Source of the DNA: Rutpela maculata
Taxonomy: Eukaryota > Arthropoda > Insecta > Coleoptera > Cerambycidae
Assembly (NCBI GenBank): GCA_936432065.2
Contig: OW386289.2
Location: forward strand, 137,504,015 to 137,568,014
Length of the DNA stretch: 64,000 nt
Reading direction: 5' to 3'
The position numbers were made by a program, and so were the translations under genes. The notes below the pieces were generated by a model. That model was not told where the DNA came from, ran no database searches, and saw nothing but the letters and a program-made list of their open reading frames with translations. Below, one piece after another: positions 23,472 to 33,679 of the stretch (positions are counted from its first letter, which is position 1; every line of letters starts with the position of its first letter).

Positions 23472-23642
23472 GTGAAACGTAGGAGCACAAGCGGCCGACT
23501 GCTTATCATCTTGGACGTTAAGGGCAATTCTCCTGAACTCTCCGCCAACATTGAAGCCACATCTTCCGTCAACACTACAAATCGCCCTGAGAGCTACACC
23601 CAACCCAATCAAGAAGAAGCTGGCAGGAACTTTGGATTGATG
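23472..23642 (+). other. Second coding-like fragment of unknown origin
   Basis: The frame from 23472 reads GNSPELSANIEATSSVNTTN with GC-rich third positions, unlike its flanks, then runs into the 3' body of a reversed H1 element at about 23643. It may be a fragment of a transcribed sequence abutting the element. No recognised domain. Confidence 0.2.
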
Positions 23643-24012
23643 GCCTTTTTTTCAAAAAATAATGGGGGTGGTAAAGGGGGTGGCTAATGCCAAAACTTTT
23701 TGAAACCTTAGCTTCTCGTATATATACTAAATACCAATTTTATGAACTCTTACTTGCTTGATTTACCTATTTACCTCCCATATACCCCAATTTAGCCCCC
23801 AACCCTTCAACGGAAAAAGATCGAAATATAACCTAGTTCCAAAACTCGTTAAAATACATACGTGTACGAAATGTCAAGTCAATATCTTAAACGGTTCCAA
23901 TTTTTTTGCTCAAACTTACAATTTTGACGTTTCATGACATTCTAAGCCTATTTGAACAATAAAAATTTTCAATTTTTTTTTATCTTATTGTACTTCCACT
24001 GGATGTGGAAGT
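23643..24012 (-). mobile_element. Helentron/DINE-like element H1 (5' half, reversed)
   Basis: In reverse orientation it contains the 5' hairpin (ACTTCCACTGGATGTGGAAG as read on the plus strand at 23993-24012), the CATGACATTCTAAGCCTATT block, and the core ATATCTTAAACGGTTCC with ATTTCGTACACG. The body extends to the GGGGGTGGTAA(A)GGGGGTGG tract. The GTCY tract is lost and the family 3' end is absent. Confidence 0.8.
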
Positions 24013-24015
24013 AAT

Positions 24016-24500
24016 TCAAAGTTTTAGGGGTTTTACAGAGTCCAACCCACTAAAACGCAATACAAAGTCTGATTTCCTGTTACAACCAGCACTCTCAACG
24101 AAGGAGGGTAGTTCTTTCCAGAGTAAATCCCGTAGTTCCTCCGGCTGTGGAAACTGCCTACCGAGATACCACCTTGACACTCCTAGTGGCGCACATTTGC
24201 ATAGAATATGAGTGATGGTTTCATCCTCTACTCCACACATCCGAAGTAGGATCATAATTCAACTTAATTGTATGCACGTGCCTGTTCAGAGGACAATGTC
24301 CTGTTATCAGGCCTACCAATTATCTCAATCGTTTTCTATCCAGTCCCAGCCACTTTGCGGTAGTCAGTAGGCCCCTTTATATCCATACAAAGTGGCCTCC
24401 GACTGACAGAATGCTCCAACAGTTCAGCACTACCTTCGCTGGGCAGATTTGTAAATCTTCGTCAGCTCAGCCGGTACGTTAAAGCGTGTTGCTCTATTCA
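24016..24500 (-). pseudogene. LINE C-terminal RNase H / zinc-knuckle remnant
   Basis: On the minus strand LVGLITGHCPLNRHVHTIKL (about 24260-24320) is followed after a one-base frame shift by MCGVEDETITHILCKCAPLG (about 24180-24240). This is the conserved end of RNase H-bearing non-LTR retrotransposon ORF2 (Jockey/R1/I-type): the LTGHCPLNRHLH block plus a C-x-H-x-C knuckle. Upstream RNase H sequence to about 24500 is broken by stops. No reverse transcriptase of this family lies adjacent. Confidence 0.8.
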
Positions 24501-24601
24501 ACAGCCTACGCGTTCAGGCCTCTATATTTTTAGATCAAAATATACCAGATCTTTTCCATGGCAATAAGCCGCAATTTATTGCCAAATATTATTTTTCTCA
24601 G

Positions 24602-24722
24602 TCAAATATATTTAACCATAGAATAGATAGATAGAATAGATAGAATAGAAATAGATAGAATAGAAATAGATAGAATAGAATAGAATAGAATAGAATAGAA
24701 AATAGATAGAATAGAAATAGAA
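24602..24722. repeat. Microsatellite (TAGAATAGA)n
   Basis: Imperfect array of ATAGAATAGA, AGATAG and AGAAATAGA steps, about 120 nt. It ends exactly where the LINE coding sequence at 24723 begins, whose first bases (AATAGAATTG) have the same composition. The array probably expanded at, or was the target of, the LINE 5' junction. Confidence 0.85.
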
Positions 24723-26003
24723 TTGTTTGAAAAGATACTAAAAAATAGAATTGTAAAATTTATAGACAAATTTAATATTATATCCAACAAGCAGTTTGGT
24801 TTCAGGGAAAGAAAGTCCACAGAAGATGCTATTGCCTATTTAACAGCTTTAATTTATAAAAAATTAGATGAAAATAAACCATCCTTGTGTGTCTTTGTTG
24901 ACTTAGCAAAGGCATTTGACACTGTTTGTCACAAGCGTCTGTTATCAAAAATGCAAAATCTTGGGTTCCGGGGAAATGCTTTCCAACTCATAAATAGTTA
25001 CCTTACAGGGAGGACCCAATATGTCAGAATTAATGAGACTATAAGTAACTCAAAAATTGTAAATTGGGGTGTCCCTCAAGGAACTATTTTAGGGCCAGTT
25101 TTATTTATTATTTACATAAACAGTCTACTTACCCTTAATAGCGCAGGTGAAATTTTAAGCTTTGCTGATGATACCGCTATATTTTATAGTGCAGACACAT
25201 GGCAGGACCTAAAACAAAGAGTAGAAAATGATTTAAAAAACATCAAAAATTGGTTTGACACAAATATGTTGACTATAAATAACTCGAAAACGAAATACCT
25301 TCCATTTACATCTTTAGCGAATAATCTACCTAACTTCGGTCCTTTGAATATAACATCAAGTCTAGTCATTGAGGAAGCAAAATCAATGAAATACTTGGGT
25401 ATTGTGATTGACAAACACCTTCGTTGGGATTTACAAGTAAATTATGTCACAAACAAAACCAGAGCTTTATTATCACGTTTCAAATACCTAAAACAGTTCC
25501 TAAGTATTAGTCAATTAAAAACACTTTATTTTGCATTGATACAGTCACACTTGACTTATGGAATAATAGGTTGGGGAGGGGTGGCAAATTATTACTTAAG
25601 TAAATTACTTGTTTTGCAAAAATGGTTCATAAAAATTATATTAAATAAAGAATACACATACTCAAGCAATAGTTTGTTTCAAGAGATGGTTGTGATGGAT
25701 ATTCGACAATTATATGGATGCTCTCTTTTAGTAAACCTGCAAAAAACAAAAAATATAGATTTTAAAAAGCATAATTATAACACCAGATTAAAAAATACAA
25801 TTACTGTAAAACCAAAAGTTTGTAAAACAGTTGGTATAAAGAACCACACTTATTTGTCCGCAAAATTGTATGATTACTTACCTTATGACATAAGAAATTT
25901 GAAAAACATGTTTAAGTTTAAAAAAAAGGTAAAACAATGGATATTAGAATTTCCTAGGGACAGAATAAATAATATCTTACAAGGCAACTTTTTAATTATT
26001 TAA
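24723..26003 (+). CDS. Reverse transcriptase domain of LINE C (partial)
   Basis: An uninterrupted frame of about 426 codons, open at its 5' side; it begins inside the protein (LFEKILKNRIVKF), so no true start exists. Motifs: GFRERKSTEDAI at residues 26-37, FVDLAKAFDTV with the first catalytic Asp near 60, VPQGTILGP at 117-125, and FADD at 147-150 with the catalytic Asp pair. The thumb region has KYLGIVIDKHL, and the C-terminus carries the LPYDIRNLKNMFKFKKKVKQ block. It lacks RNase H and a terminal zinc knuckle, ending about 270 nt before the tail. Intactness suggests recent insertion, but the truncated copy cannot be autonomous. Confidence 0.92.
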   Translation: MFEKILKNRIVKFIDKFNIISNKQFGFRERKSTEDAIAYLTALIYKKLDENKPSLCVFVDLAKAFDTVCHKRLLSKMQNLGFRGNAFQLINSYLTGRTQYVRINETISNSKIVNWGVPQGTILGPVLFIIYINSLLTLNSAGEILSFADDTAIFYSADTWQDLKQRVENDLKNIKNWFDTNMLTINNSKTKYLPFTSLANNLPNFGPLNITSSLVIEEAKSMKYLGIVIDKHLRWDLQVNYVTNKTRALLSRFKYLKQFLSISQLKTLYFALIQSHLTYGIIGWGGVANYYLSKLLVLQKWFIKIILNKEYTYSSNSLFQEMVVMDIRQLYGCSLLVNLQKTKNIDFKKHNYNTRLKNTITVKPKVCKTVGIKNHTYLSAKLYDYLPYDIRNLKNMFKFKKKVKQWILEFPRDRINNILQGNFLII

Positions 26004-26297
26004 AATTTTTGTGATGTTTTTGTTTATTTTCTTACACGTTTAGTTTTACTATTTATTAATTTATAGGTGCTTTGTGTATGTGCAGTATTATTGTATATAA
26101 ATAAATATTATATAGAGATAGATATTAGATAGTGTAAAAATGAAATGTTCTCACACTCAAAATCGCAAACAAGTGTCACTAGAATACTTCTGCGAAACCT
26201 GAGTGTTTATTTGGTAAACATCTTTATTGTTACATTGTGTAATCTTGTGTAATCTTGTAATTCCAAATAAACATTATTATTATTATTATTATTATAG
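24723..26297 (+). mobile_element. 5'-truncated non-LTR retrotransposon (LINE C)
   Basis: Consists of a reverse transcriptase frame (24723-26003), a 3' UTR of about 270 nt and a (TTA)n tail at 26274-26296. The tail type is characteristic of I-factor-like and related LINEs and replaces poly(A). The 5' end is cut just before RT motif 1, so the endonuclease and ORF1 are missing; truncated target-primed reverse transcription explains this. It is related to element B on the other strand (shared FADDTAIF, KYLGI-type and C-terminal IKQW motifs). Confidence 0.9.
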
Positions 26298-27436
26298 AGC
26301 CAACAGACGGACTCGACTCGAAAAAAATTCATAATCTAGATAATCTAAAATGTGAAAATCCTAAGTAATCTGGCATAGTGATTTTTTTACAGGAACCAAG
26401 GAATATAAATATTTGTAAAACTATTTGCAAAAATCCCCTGTCCCGAAAAGAAAAACGCCTTGTGCTTAAATATTTAGATATTTGTCTTTGTAAGATTTTC
26501 TAATTTCTATAATGGGCTTATTTAGCATATTTTTCTATTACATTTCCCAAAAAATCTCTTAATTTTAGAACGAACTGCAAAAAAAAACAGAATGTTCTCG
26601 GATCCCTATATACTTTAAAATTAATCAAGAATATCGACGCTGCGTGACGTTCTTCAATCATAGTTGCGTTTTCATTCCCCTCTTTTCGGCACTTATATGC
26701 TGCATACTCTTGTGTTAAAGTACTCCAGTAGTCTCCAAATCACCATAATCAAATACATCTCCGGCAGATTAGACAAATCTGCTTTGAAATAGCCGTAAAT
26801 GCAACTTCGAGACAGACTTTCGGATTCAATGATGTCAACACTTTGAGCGCGTCGGTTCATGTTTAAAGCAGTATATTTCTGAAATTACTTATCGGATCGA
26901 CCTCAAATTTTCAGTGTTATAATTATTAGACAATTACTTAGCATAAACGCACTAAAACTGAAATATAGAATTTAACTAAATGACCTCTTGCTATTTATTT
27001 GTCTTATATACTTTATTTTTCCTATAGAATTTTGGGGTCTGACAAATTGAATAAATCAGCTTTCAACAAAACACATACTCAATAAATACGTTGTTATTTG
27101 TTATGTTTACACAATATACAGGTAATATTCAACTAAACACATTCCCACAGAAGAACGAACATCCTTGTTTAGCCAAGGGAATAATTAGTATTTAATAATT
27201 ATATTAACCTACCTTGTATCTATGCTTTATGTGTTTACTCCTTGGCGCTGTGCCATGCATGAAGCACAAGGGCTAAATATTGGGGAATATGATAATTAAT
27301 TAGCTTATAATTGCTATTTCCGTCAGATATCTTGCCTGTTATCAACTGTTGCAAATAACGTTCGGCACACCATTAATCGCATACCCGATAGACCTAATAC
27401 AAAGGTTAATGTTTAGAATAGGTAGAGAAAAATAAA
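26298..27436. other. Unassigned stretch
   Basis: Between the LINE C tail and the tail of element B no gene or repeat partner was recognised. Confidence 0.4.
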
Positions 27437-27652
27437 ATAATAATAATAATAATATTTATTGCGGATATTCGTTTACAATTTGTACTTACTTATAAACAAA
27501 TTTTACATTACAATAAATATTGAAGAAGTTCACAGAAGGATAAACCTTTTGAGTGGACTAAACATATCTATATAATGAAAACACGATTACTACAATAGAA
27601 AAAACTAAATATGTAATAACTACGTAGTAGACTTCACTCTCTCACTTATAAA

Positions 27653-27703
27653 TACACACACACAAATACACAGATACGCGCGCACACACACACACAAAAC
27701 ACT
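27653..27703. repeat. (CA)n microsatellite
   Basis: Interrupted CA/CG dinucleotide run (ACACACACACAAATACACAG, then GCGCGCACACACACACACAA) in the 3' UTR of LINE B. Confidence 0.85.
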
Positions 27704-27799
27704 TACAAAGACTTTTACTTTGCGGGTGTTAGCTCTTTGATATTGAAAAAAAAAACATAATATAACATATAATCACTTCAGTGCACTTTGTGTCATAGT

Positions 27800-27853
27800 C
27801 CATGGAAATGAATTAGTAGTAGGTTATTACCTACTACTAATTCATTTCCATGG
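27800..27853. repeat. Perfect short palindrome in the LINE B 3' UTR
   Basis: CCATGGAAATGAATTAGTAG plus TAGG mirrors CCTACTACTAATTCATTTCC plus ATGG exactly: 24-nt arms and a 6-nt loop (TTATTA). The perfection contrasts with the decayed element around it, so it is a recent event (inverted duplication or small palindromic insertion). Confidence 0.9.
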
Positions 27854-28201
27854 TACGTAAGTGTAAATATACTGATTCAATGGGGAACAATCCAAGCCAG
27901 TTCTTAATATATCCTACAGATTGCACCATGCGTACTCGGTTTAGTCATTCTGAACTTGTCATATAATATAACCTGTAAATAAATGTCCTCCTGTGTTGGA
28001 ACACTTTGGTACACAGCAACATTTCATTTTCATTTTATACGTTTTTCTAATTAATTTTGTTTATGCAAAGAGATGTTCGTATTGGCATTGGATATAACAT
28101 AACCTCAACAGCGCGAACAACCCAAATACCTAGAAAGGCATGTGAAACAACCGAGTACGGCTGGTGCACTCTGGTGGAAATAATAAAAAAAAATGTTCCC
28201 A

Positions 28202-28384
28202 TTATATTTTCATATCTATAAGTAGATGTATCTTGTTCCTAGTTTGACTGTTTATCCATTGCTTGATTTTTGCTTTGAAAATAATATTTGAGTTAAGACT
28301 TCTTATATAATCTGGTAAAATATTATATATTTTTGGTCCTATATACGAATAGCACTTTTGACCTATTGTTTTTCTCCGTTTCGG
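28202..28384 (-). pseudogene. C-terminal piece of the LINE B reverse transcriptase
   Basis: The minus strand reads GQKCYSYIGPKIYNILPDYI, then RSLNSNIIFKAKIKQWINSQ, ending at a stop at 28202-28204. This aligns with the C-terminus of LINE C (YLSAKLYDYLPYDIRN...KKKVKQWI). The reading frame is interrupted upstream exactly where LINE A is inserted. Confidence 0.85.
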
Positions 28385-28392
28385 TATTAATA
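28385..28392. repeat. Target-site duplication of LINE A, 3' side
   Basis: TATTAATA here and at 30198-30205 flank LINE A. The 8-bp duplication joins directly to the (TAA)n tail, so its exact length is ambiguous by a few bases. Confidence 0.65.
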
Positions 28393-30197
28393 ATAATAAT
28401 AATAATAATAGTATTTATTTCTTCATTGCAAAAAAATTATATACAAATAAAAGTATATAATAAAATCAATGTAGAAAACGTCACAAGAAAAATTAACAAA
28501 CGGTTAACAGAGAAAAAACAATACAATAAAATATATAAAACACATGAACATACAAGACATTTTGTAATTGGTCACATAAAACAAATATATTAAATTACAA
28601 GAATTCACTTATCGTGTAGCAGTTTTTGTCTAGTAATATTTTTTTCAATTTACGTTTGAAAATATGTGTGCTGCCCGAAGACCTAACCTCTTCATCTAAT
28701 GAAATATAAAGTTTACACCCTTGGTAAAGGAAACTTCTTTGGTACATAGCAGTTCTATGAGAATCAGGCAGTAGACAATTCTTTGCTCTAGTGTCATGTA
28801 AATGACTCACTTGATTTTTTAAAAAGATTGATTTATATGTATGAACATATGAGCACACCTCAAGAATGTATAGACCAGCAACTGTCAAAATTTTTAAATT
28901 TTTAAAGGCATCACGGCAACTCTCTCTGTAATTTAAATTTAATAAAATACGAATTGCATATTTCTGTAATAAAAATACCCTAGTTACATTACAACTATTA
29001 CCCCAGTTTACAATTCCGTACCTAAGATGCGAATGAAAATTAGCATAATAGAGTACTTTAAGAATATCCTGGCTACAATGTTTAGACATAAATTTTAGAG
29101 CATAACAACTTGTTCTTAGCTTTATACATAATTTTTCGATGTGTTGAGTCCATTGTAAGTGTTTATCAAAAGTAACACCTAAGAGTATACTATCAACACA
29201 AGTTTTTGTTTCCCAGTCAGTATCACTAAAAAGTGTCAGGCTCTCGGAATTATTATTCAGTGAAAATTGTATTGAAACTGTCTTTGATTTGTTTAGAACC
29301 AAGTTATTATTTTGAGACCAATGTATGATTTCTTCATAAACTCTTTCAGTGGTTTGTTTTGCTTCAGCTAGGTTATTGCCGGTAACTAGAATGTTTGTAT
29401 CATCAGCATAACAAATCACATAAACATTCGGTATTTTTTGTAGATGACTAACCACATCATTGGCAAATATTATATATAAAAGTGGACCCAAAATTGACCC
29501 CTGTGGAACTCCCTGTTTAATATTACAAATATTACTTTCAACTCCACCTGCCATTTTTACAATTTGTGTCCTGTTGTCTAAATAGGAGGAAAATATTTGT
29601 AAAGCAGTTCCTCGAATACCGTATCGTGCTAGTTTGGCCTTAAGCAGCTGATGGTCTACCAAATCAAAAGCTCGTGAGAAATCTACGAAAAGACCCACAA
29701 CCGATTTCTTGTTGTCTAAAGCTTTAATGATTTTCTGATGAAAATCACACAACGCAGACTCCGTGCTTTTGTTTATAGTGAAACCATGTTGAGCAGGAGA
29801 CAGTAATATATTCTGATGTAAAAAACCTGATAGTTGCTCCTTGAGATGAAGTTCTAAAATTTTAGAGAAACTACATAGTAGACTAATGGCTCTATAATTA
29901 TTATAGTCATTTGGATATCCCTTTTTGTATAATGGCGAGACAATGGCTCTTTTAAATTTACTGGGAAATATACCTTTCTCTATAGAAAGGTTTATTATAT
30001 AACATAATTGGCCGCTTATCGCACATTTGCATGTTTTAACTAAATTATTAGAGATATTATCATGACCACTAGAGTTTGAAGACTTTAATTTATCTATAAG
30101 AAGTTCAACATCCTGAGTTGTAACTGGAGATAGAAAAATTGATTTCGGAGTGTTAGGCACATTATTTTCTAAGTAGTCAAAATTATGTAAAGCATAA
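28393..30197 (-). mobile_element. LINE A, young 5'-truncated non-LTR retrotransposon
   Basis: It has a (TAA)n tail at 28388-28411, a short 3' UTR (about 180 nt) and an uninterrupted reverse transcriptase frame that continues to the 5' junction. Flanking TATTAATA copies and the split LINE B frame show that it inserted into LINE B. It belongs to a different family from B and C (YADD rather than FADD, different thumb). Confidence 0.9.
28595..30197 (-). CDS. Reverse transcriptase of LINE A (partial ORF2)
   Basis: The frame is open from the 5' junction (ALHNFDYLENNVPNTPKS) to a stop at 28595. A GTG at 30160 is not a real start; the frame is truncated upstream. Counting from that codon: RT entry SSNSSGHDNISNNLVK 28-43, AIVSPLYKKG 72-81, YRAISLLCSFSKILE 89-103, HGFTINKSTESA 125-136, FVDFSRAFDLVDH with catalytic Asp 158-170, QGVPQGSILGP 216-226, YADD 251-254. 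The C-terminus carries IFKRKLKKILL. It reverse-transcribes its own RNA at nicked target DNA in the nucleus. No stop or frameshift was found, so the copy is young although it lacks the endonuclease. Confidence 0.93.
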
Positions 30198-30205
30198 TAT
30201 TAATA
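30198..30205. repeat. Target-site duplication of LINE A, 5' side
   Basis: TATTAATA, identical to 28385-28392, lies at the 5' (right) junction of LINE A. Confidence 0.65.
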
Positions 30206-31277
30206 CTAATTTTTCATTCTACCTTGTGCTATATGTGTGTGTTTAACTTTCTCCAAATTATTTTACTCTTATGCATTAGCAACAAGATATTTTGACAATA
30301 AAGTTGTCTTTTGTCGAATACCTTACTTTCTAAATAGAGATCAACGGATGGGTAAGTGCAGCCCTTGCTATATATTATTTTTAATATCAATTTTTGAGCA
30401 ACTTCTAGATTTTTTAAATAGTAATTTGTTGCACCACCCCACTCAGTGATTCCGTATGAAAGGTGTGATTGAGCTAATAGGCGTAATACGTAATTTTTAG
30501 GTGTTTTCATCGAAAATGTTTTTAAAATATTTAAATTTTGGTAATAGACTTCTCATTTTTTTTTTACTAGATTACTAATGTGTGTATCCCATTTTAGGTG
30601 ACAGTCAATTGTCACGCCCATGTACTTTATAGTTGTTGCAAATGTTATGGTAATTTCAAGAGTACCGTGCTTGATTGTAATGTGATCAAATTCCGGCAGA
30701 CCACTGACATAACTGGTAGATAGAATGTTTTATTGAAATTTATTGTTAAAACCCTATTATTGAAGAAGTCAATGACAGTTTTAAAATCCTCTTCTACCTT
30801 GCTTTTTAATAATCCCCATGTACTGTCTTTAAAGAATATTGCTGTATCATCAGCGAAGCTTATTATTTCAGCGTCGATGGGGATTTTGAAAAGGTCATTG
30901 ACATATATAGAAAACAAAATTGGCCCCAACACAGTGCCTCGTGGAACCTCAAAACTAACAGTTCTTGCAGTGCTTATATAATTGTCTGTACTTACAAACT
31001 GCTTTCTGCCTGTTAAGTAACTCCTTAGCAAGTCATTAAATCTCCCGCTAAATCCAAGACTTTCGAGTGTGCTTAATAAATCTGGGTGGCTTACCGTGTC
31101 GAATGCTTTAACCAAATCCACGAATATGCACAAAGACGGTTCAGCAGCATCCATACTACTGTAAGTTTTAGCTGTTAAATCCGCTATTGCGTCATTTGTA
31201 AATCTGGCTTCCATAAATTCGTACTGCTTGTTCGATATAATATTATATTTCTTTACGAATTTTGAGTATTTTTTCAT
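30206..31277 (-). pseudogene. LINE B reverse transcriptase, palm and thumb part
   Basis: In gene order: YNIISNKQYEFMEARFTNDA, FVDLVKAFDTV, VPRGTVLGPILFSIYV (Q of VPQG changed to R), ISFADDTAIFF, then after a frame break KYMGVTIDCHLKWDTHI (about 30590), and LRLLAQSHLSYGITEWGGAT up to HKSKIIWRKLN. It ends at the LINE A junction. Frameshifts at about 30640 and 30520 and the altered VPQG motif show it is dead. Confidence 0.85.
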
Positions 31278-31905
31278 ATATTTTAGCCAGATTCGATATG
31301 ATATTGGTTTATAATTCGATACTTTTTGTTTATCACCTGATTTATAGAAAGGTTTAATGATTTGAAAGCAGCCGGGAACACACCGGTTTCCATAGATCTA
31401 TTTATTATGTATGTTAGAGTTCCACAATGTACTTAGATATTTCTTTTAGTGTCTCTGCCTTTAACTTATCCACACCAGGAGCTTTTTTTAATTTCAATTC
31501 GCTTATTATCTTCTTTACCTCCTGTATATTTGTATATGTAGTTACAAATGAATTAAGTAGGCGAGTCTTTGCCAGATTTGGATTATTTGGAGATTTGATA
31601 TTTTCTGCTAGTTTTTTACCAACATCACTAAAAAAATTATTATAATAGTTTACTATTTTTGTTTTATCTAGTATAATATCTCCGCTTCTGTTTTTTACAC
31701 TAGTAATATTTGTTTTGCTATTCGTTTGTCCCTGGATGTCTTTAATACATTGCCACATTCTTGTTGGACTATTATTATTTTGACTTATTATCTTTTTGTA
31801 ATAATTTGTTTTTGTTATTTTAATTAATTCGTTTAACTTGTTTCGATATCTTTTGTACTCATTTAATAAGTTTACATCATCAACATGTATACATTTTATT
31901 TCTTC
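31278..31905 (-). pseudogene. LINE B reverse transcriptase, N-terminal part
   Basis: From 31905 down, NLLNEYKRYRNKLNELIKIT and KTNYYKK lead into MWQCIKDIQGQTNSK...FFSDVGKKLAENI and LKLKKAPGVDKLKAETLKEI (31414-31758). It continues in shifted frames as ETGVFPAAFKIIKPFYKSGD and NYKPISYRIW. This is the linker between endonuclease and RT plus RT motif 0-1 of Jockey/CR1-type ORF2. Upstream of about 31905 there is a stop and a short polar frame (VPEDPNKTHRKNEENATTNI) of unknown identity. Confidence 0.8.
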
Positions 31906-32040
31906 CTTGACTCAATGTTGGTTGTGGCATTTTCTTCATTTTTCCTGTGTGTCTTATTGGGATCCTCTGGCACATGTATTTTCTTCTAAAATAATGTCTG
32001 TGAAATCTACAAAATATTACAATTATGCGGTATTTTAGTG

Positions 32041-32336
32041 GAAAATAACCTTTACGACTGTGACTTTTAAGTCAAAGGAGCAGTTAGAGGGCGTTTTTTG
32101 ACAAATGATGAATAAGATCAAAAATAAAAAAAGAATTTTGGCGACGTTTCGGAAACCGAATCTGGTTGCTTTCATAAAGCTTTATTACGAAAATGTTTAT
32201 GTTTTGTGTATATTAAATACATAGTTTTAAGAATTTATTTAAGAATATCCATAGATACTTATTACTTACACAGAACTATTTATATAGTTAGAGAATATTA
32301 TTTAGGTATTAAGCAAATCACAACTTACATACTTTT
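32041..32336. repeat. Unassigned DNA ending in a repeat shared with 34941-34995
   Basis: The last 50 nt (GAGAATATTATTTAGGTATT, AAGCAAATCACAACTTACA) are nearly identical to 34941-34995. In that second copy the sequence continues into unrelated DNA, whereas here an H1 element begins at 32337, so 34941-34995 approximates the empty site. Confidence 0.6.
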
Positions 32337-32755
32337 ACTTCCACATCCAGTGGAAATATAGTAACGGCAAAAAAATTTTTTTAAATTTTTTATTGTTTAA
32401 ATAGGCTTAGAATGTCATGAAACGTCGAGATTTTAAATTTGAGCGAAAAAATTTCTGTCTGTCGATGTCGGTCTGTCTGTCTGTCACTTTTTTGTGCGCA
32501 CGTTTACTCTGGAACCGTTTAAGATACTGACTTGAAATTTGGTACACATATTTACTTTAATGAGATCTGGAACTAGATTATATTTTCATCTTGTTCCGTC
32601 GAAGTTGAGGGGTAAATTGGGGTAAATTTGGGGTAAATACGTAAATCAAGCAGGTAAATGGACTCTTACCTGCTTGATTGGTATTTAGTATATACAAGAG
32701 AAGCTAAGGTCTCAAAAAAATTTTTGGCATTAGTCACCCCCATTACCAAATCGAG
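32337..32755 (+). mobile_element. Helentron/DINE-like element H1 (5' half)
   Basis: Complete 5' hairpin ACTTCCACATCCAGTGGAA. Then the CATGAAACGTCGAGATTTTA block, the GTCY microsatellite (CTGTCTGTCGATGTCGGTCT, then GTCTGTCTGTCAC), the core GTGCGCACGTTTACTCTGGA ACCGTTTAAGATACTGAC, and the body up to the TTTTTGGCATTAGTCACCCC tract, where the family sequence ends abruptly. Confidence 0.85.
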
Positions 32756-33115
32756 CTTTGAACATGTAAAGAAAAACCGGTCATCTCGGTCTTCGCAGCG
32801 AGGCAGTTTCTTTTGTCTTCTTGTCGAGAAAAGTAAATATGATGAGGAAGAATTGAGAACTGCCCTTTTGACTGATGCGCCGAGTTACAAAGAAAAAAAT
32901 ATTGACAAATAGCCACCGGTCAAAATTTTGGTCACCGCGGCGAGGCAGTTCTGCTCATTATCGAGTAGTTTCGATGTCTCTTGACCACAAGAAAGTTCGA
33001 ACGGAGCTTGTTGCTAGTTCAGTTACGAGTGATTACATTCGCATGGTGCGGCGAGGCAGTTCTCCACTTCAGACTGTTCCAAATATCATTAAGAAGACGA
33101 AAGAAATATGAACTT
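32756..33115 (+). other. Coding-like tandem protein repeats of unknown origin
   Basis: Three spaced copies of GCGAGGCAGTT (about 32806, 32939, 33050) start units that align better as protein than as DNA: RGSFFCLLVEKSKYDEEELR, TALLTDAPSYKEK against RGSSAHYRVVSMSLDHKKVR, TELVASSVTSDYIRMV, then RGSSPLQTVPNI. The first unit is one frame off from the other two, so the array is broken. Units are about 37 aa. Conservation at protein level suggests a piece of a real repeat-containing gene, captured or left behind. Function unknown; no known domain recognised. Confidence 0.35.
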
Positions 33116-33420
33116 AACTTTTTCCTAGTTTACATTTGACAAAAATGATTTCCGCCGCGACAAAAAAACACAAGAAGCAAATTAAGGCTGTTTATATATA
33201 AGCACAAGCTCTCAGAGAATTTGTTTAAACAGAATTGGAATTAAATTTCAAATTTCAATTAATTTTCAAATACAGTAATAAGAAAAGAAGGATTAAAATT
33301 GTCAGGTTTATTATTTATTATATTATGTATAATATTCATTTTAGCGAACACAGTCGTATTTGCAAATGCGGCCCTTACTACGATTTATAATGTGTTAGAC
33401 AAAACTAGCTGTCCCTTGAC
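33116..33420. other. Unassigned stretch
   Basis: AT-rich, nothing recognised. Confidence 0.4.
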
Positions 33421-33662
33421 AACATCGATCATCGTCTAATAGTTGATGAGCGGGAGGGGGGACTCTACTAGAAGTACGATTTGTATGGTTAATAATTTTC
33501 AATATACAATAAATAATACTGAACAACTTCCGATTATCATCGATTCTTATCATTGGTCCTTATTCATCGATGTTCCGATAATCAATACCGTTCATCATCG
33601 ATGTTGAAAAATCAATGTTTTGCCCTTTATTATCGATGAACATTGAATATCGATGAATATCG
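33421..33662. repeat. Cluster of ATCGATG motifs
   Basis: Six ATCGAT occurrences in about 240 nt, most as CATCGATG or TATCGATGAA (e.g. 33425, 33540, 33567, 33598, 33635, 33650). This resembles subterminal motif arrays of hAT-like elements; clustered CGATA/TATCGAT is also the binding signature of BEAF-32/DREF-type factors. No terminal repeats were found to decide. Confidence 0.45.
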
Positions 33663-33679
33663 CTAATCCTCACGTTCCA

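Larger units (their letters stand above)
27437..32040 (-). mobile_element. Degenerate LINE B, split by LINE A
   Basis: The 3' end is a (TAA)n tract at 27437-27455 (minus-strand tail TTA). A 3' UTR of about 750 nt runs up to 28201. The reverse transcriptase is split into a C-terminal piece at 28202-28384 and the rest at 30206-31905, with LINE A between. The 5' edge is near 32040; no endonuclease or ORF1 was recognised beyond. Removing 28393-30205 rejoins the two RT parts in the correct order, which is strong evidence of nesting. Confidence 0.85.
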
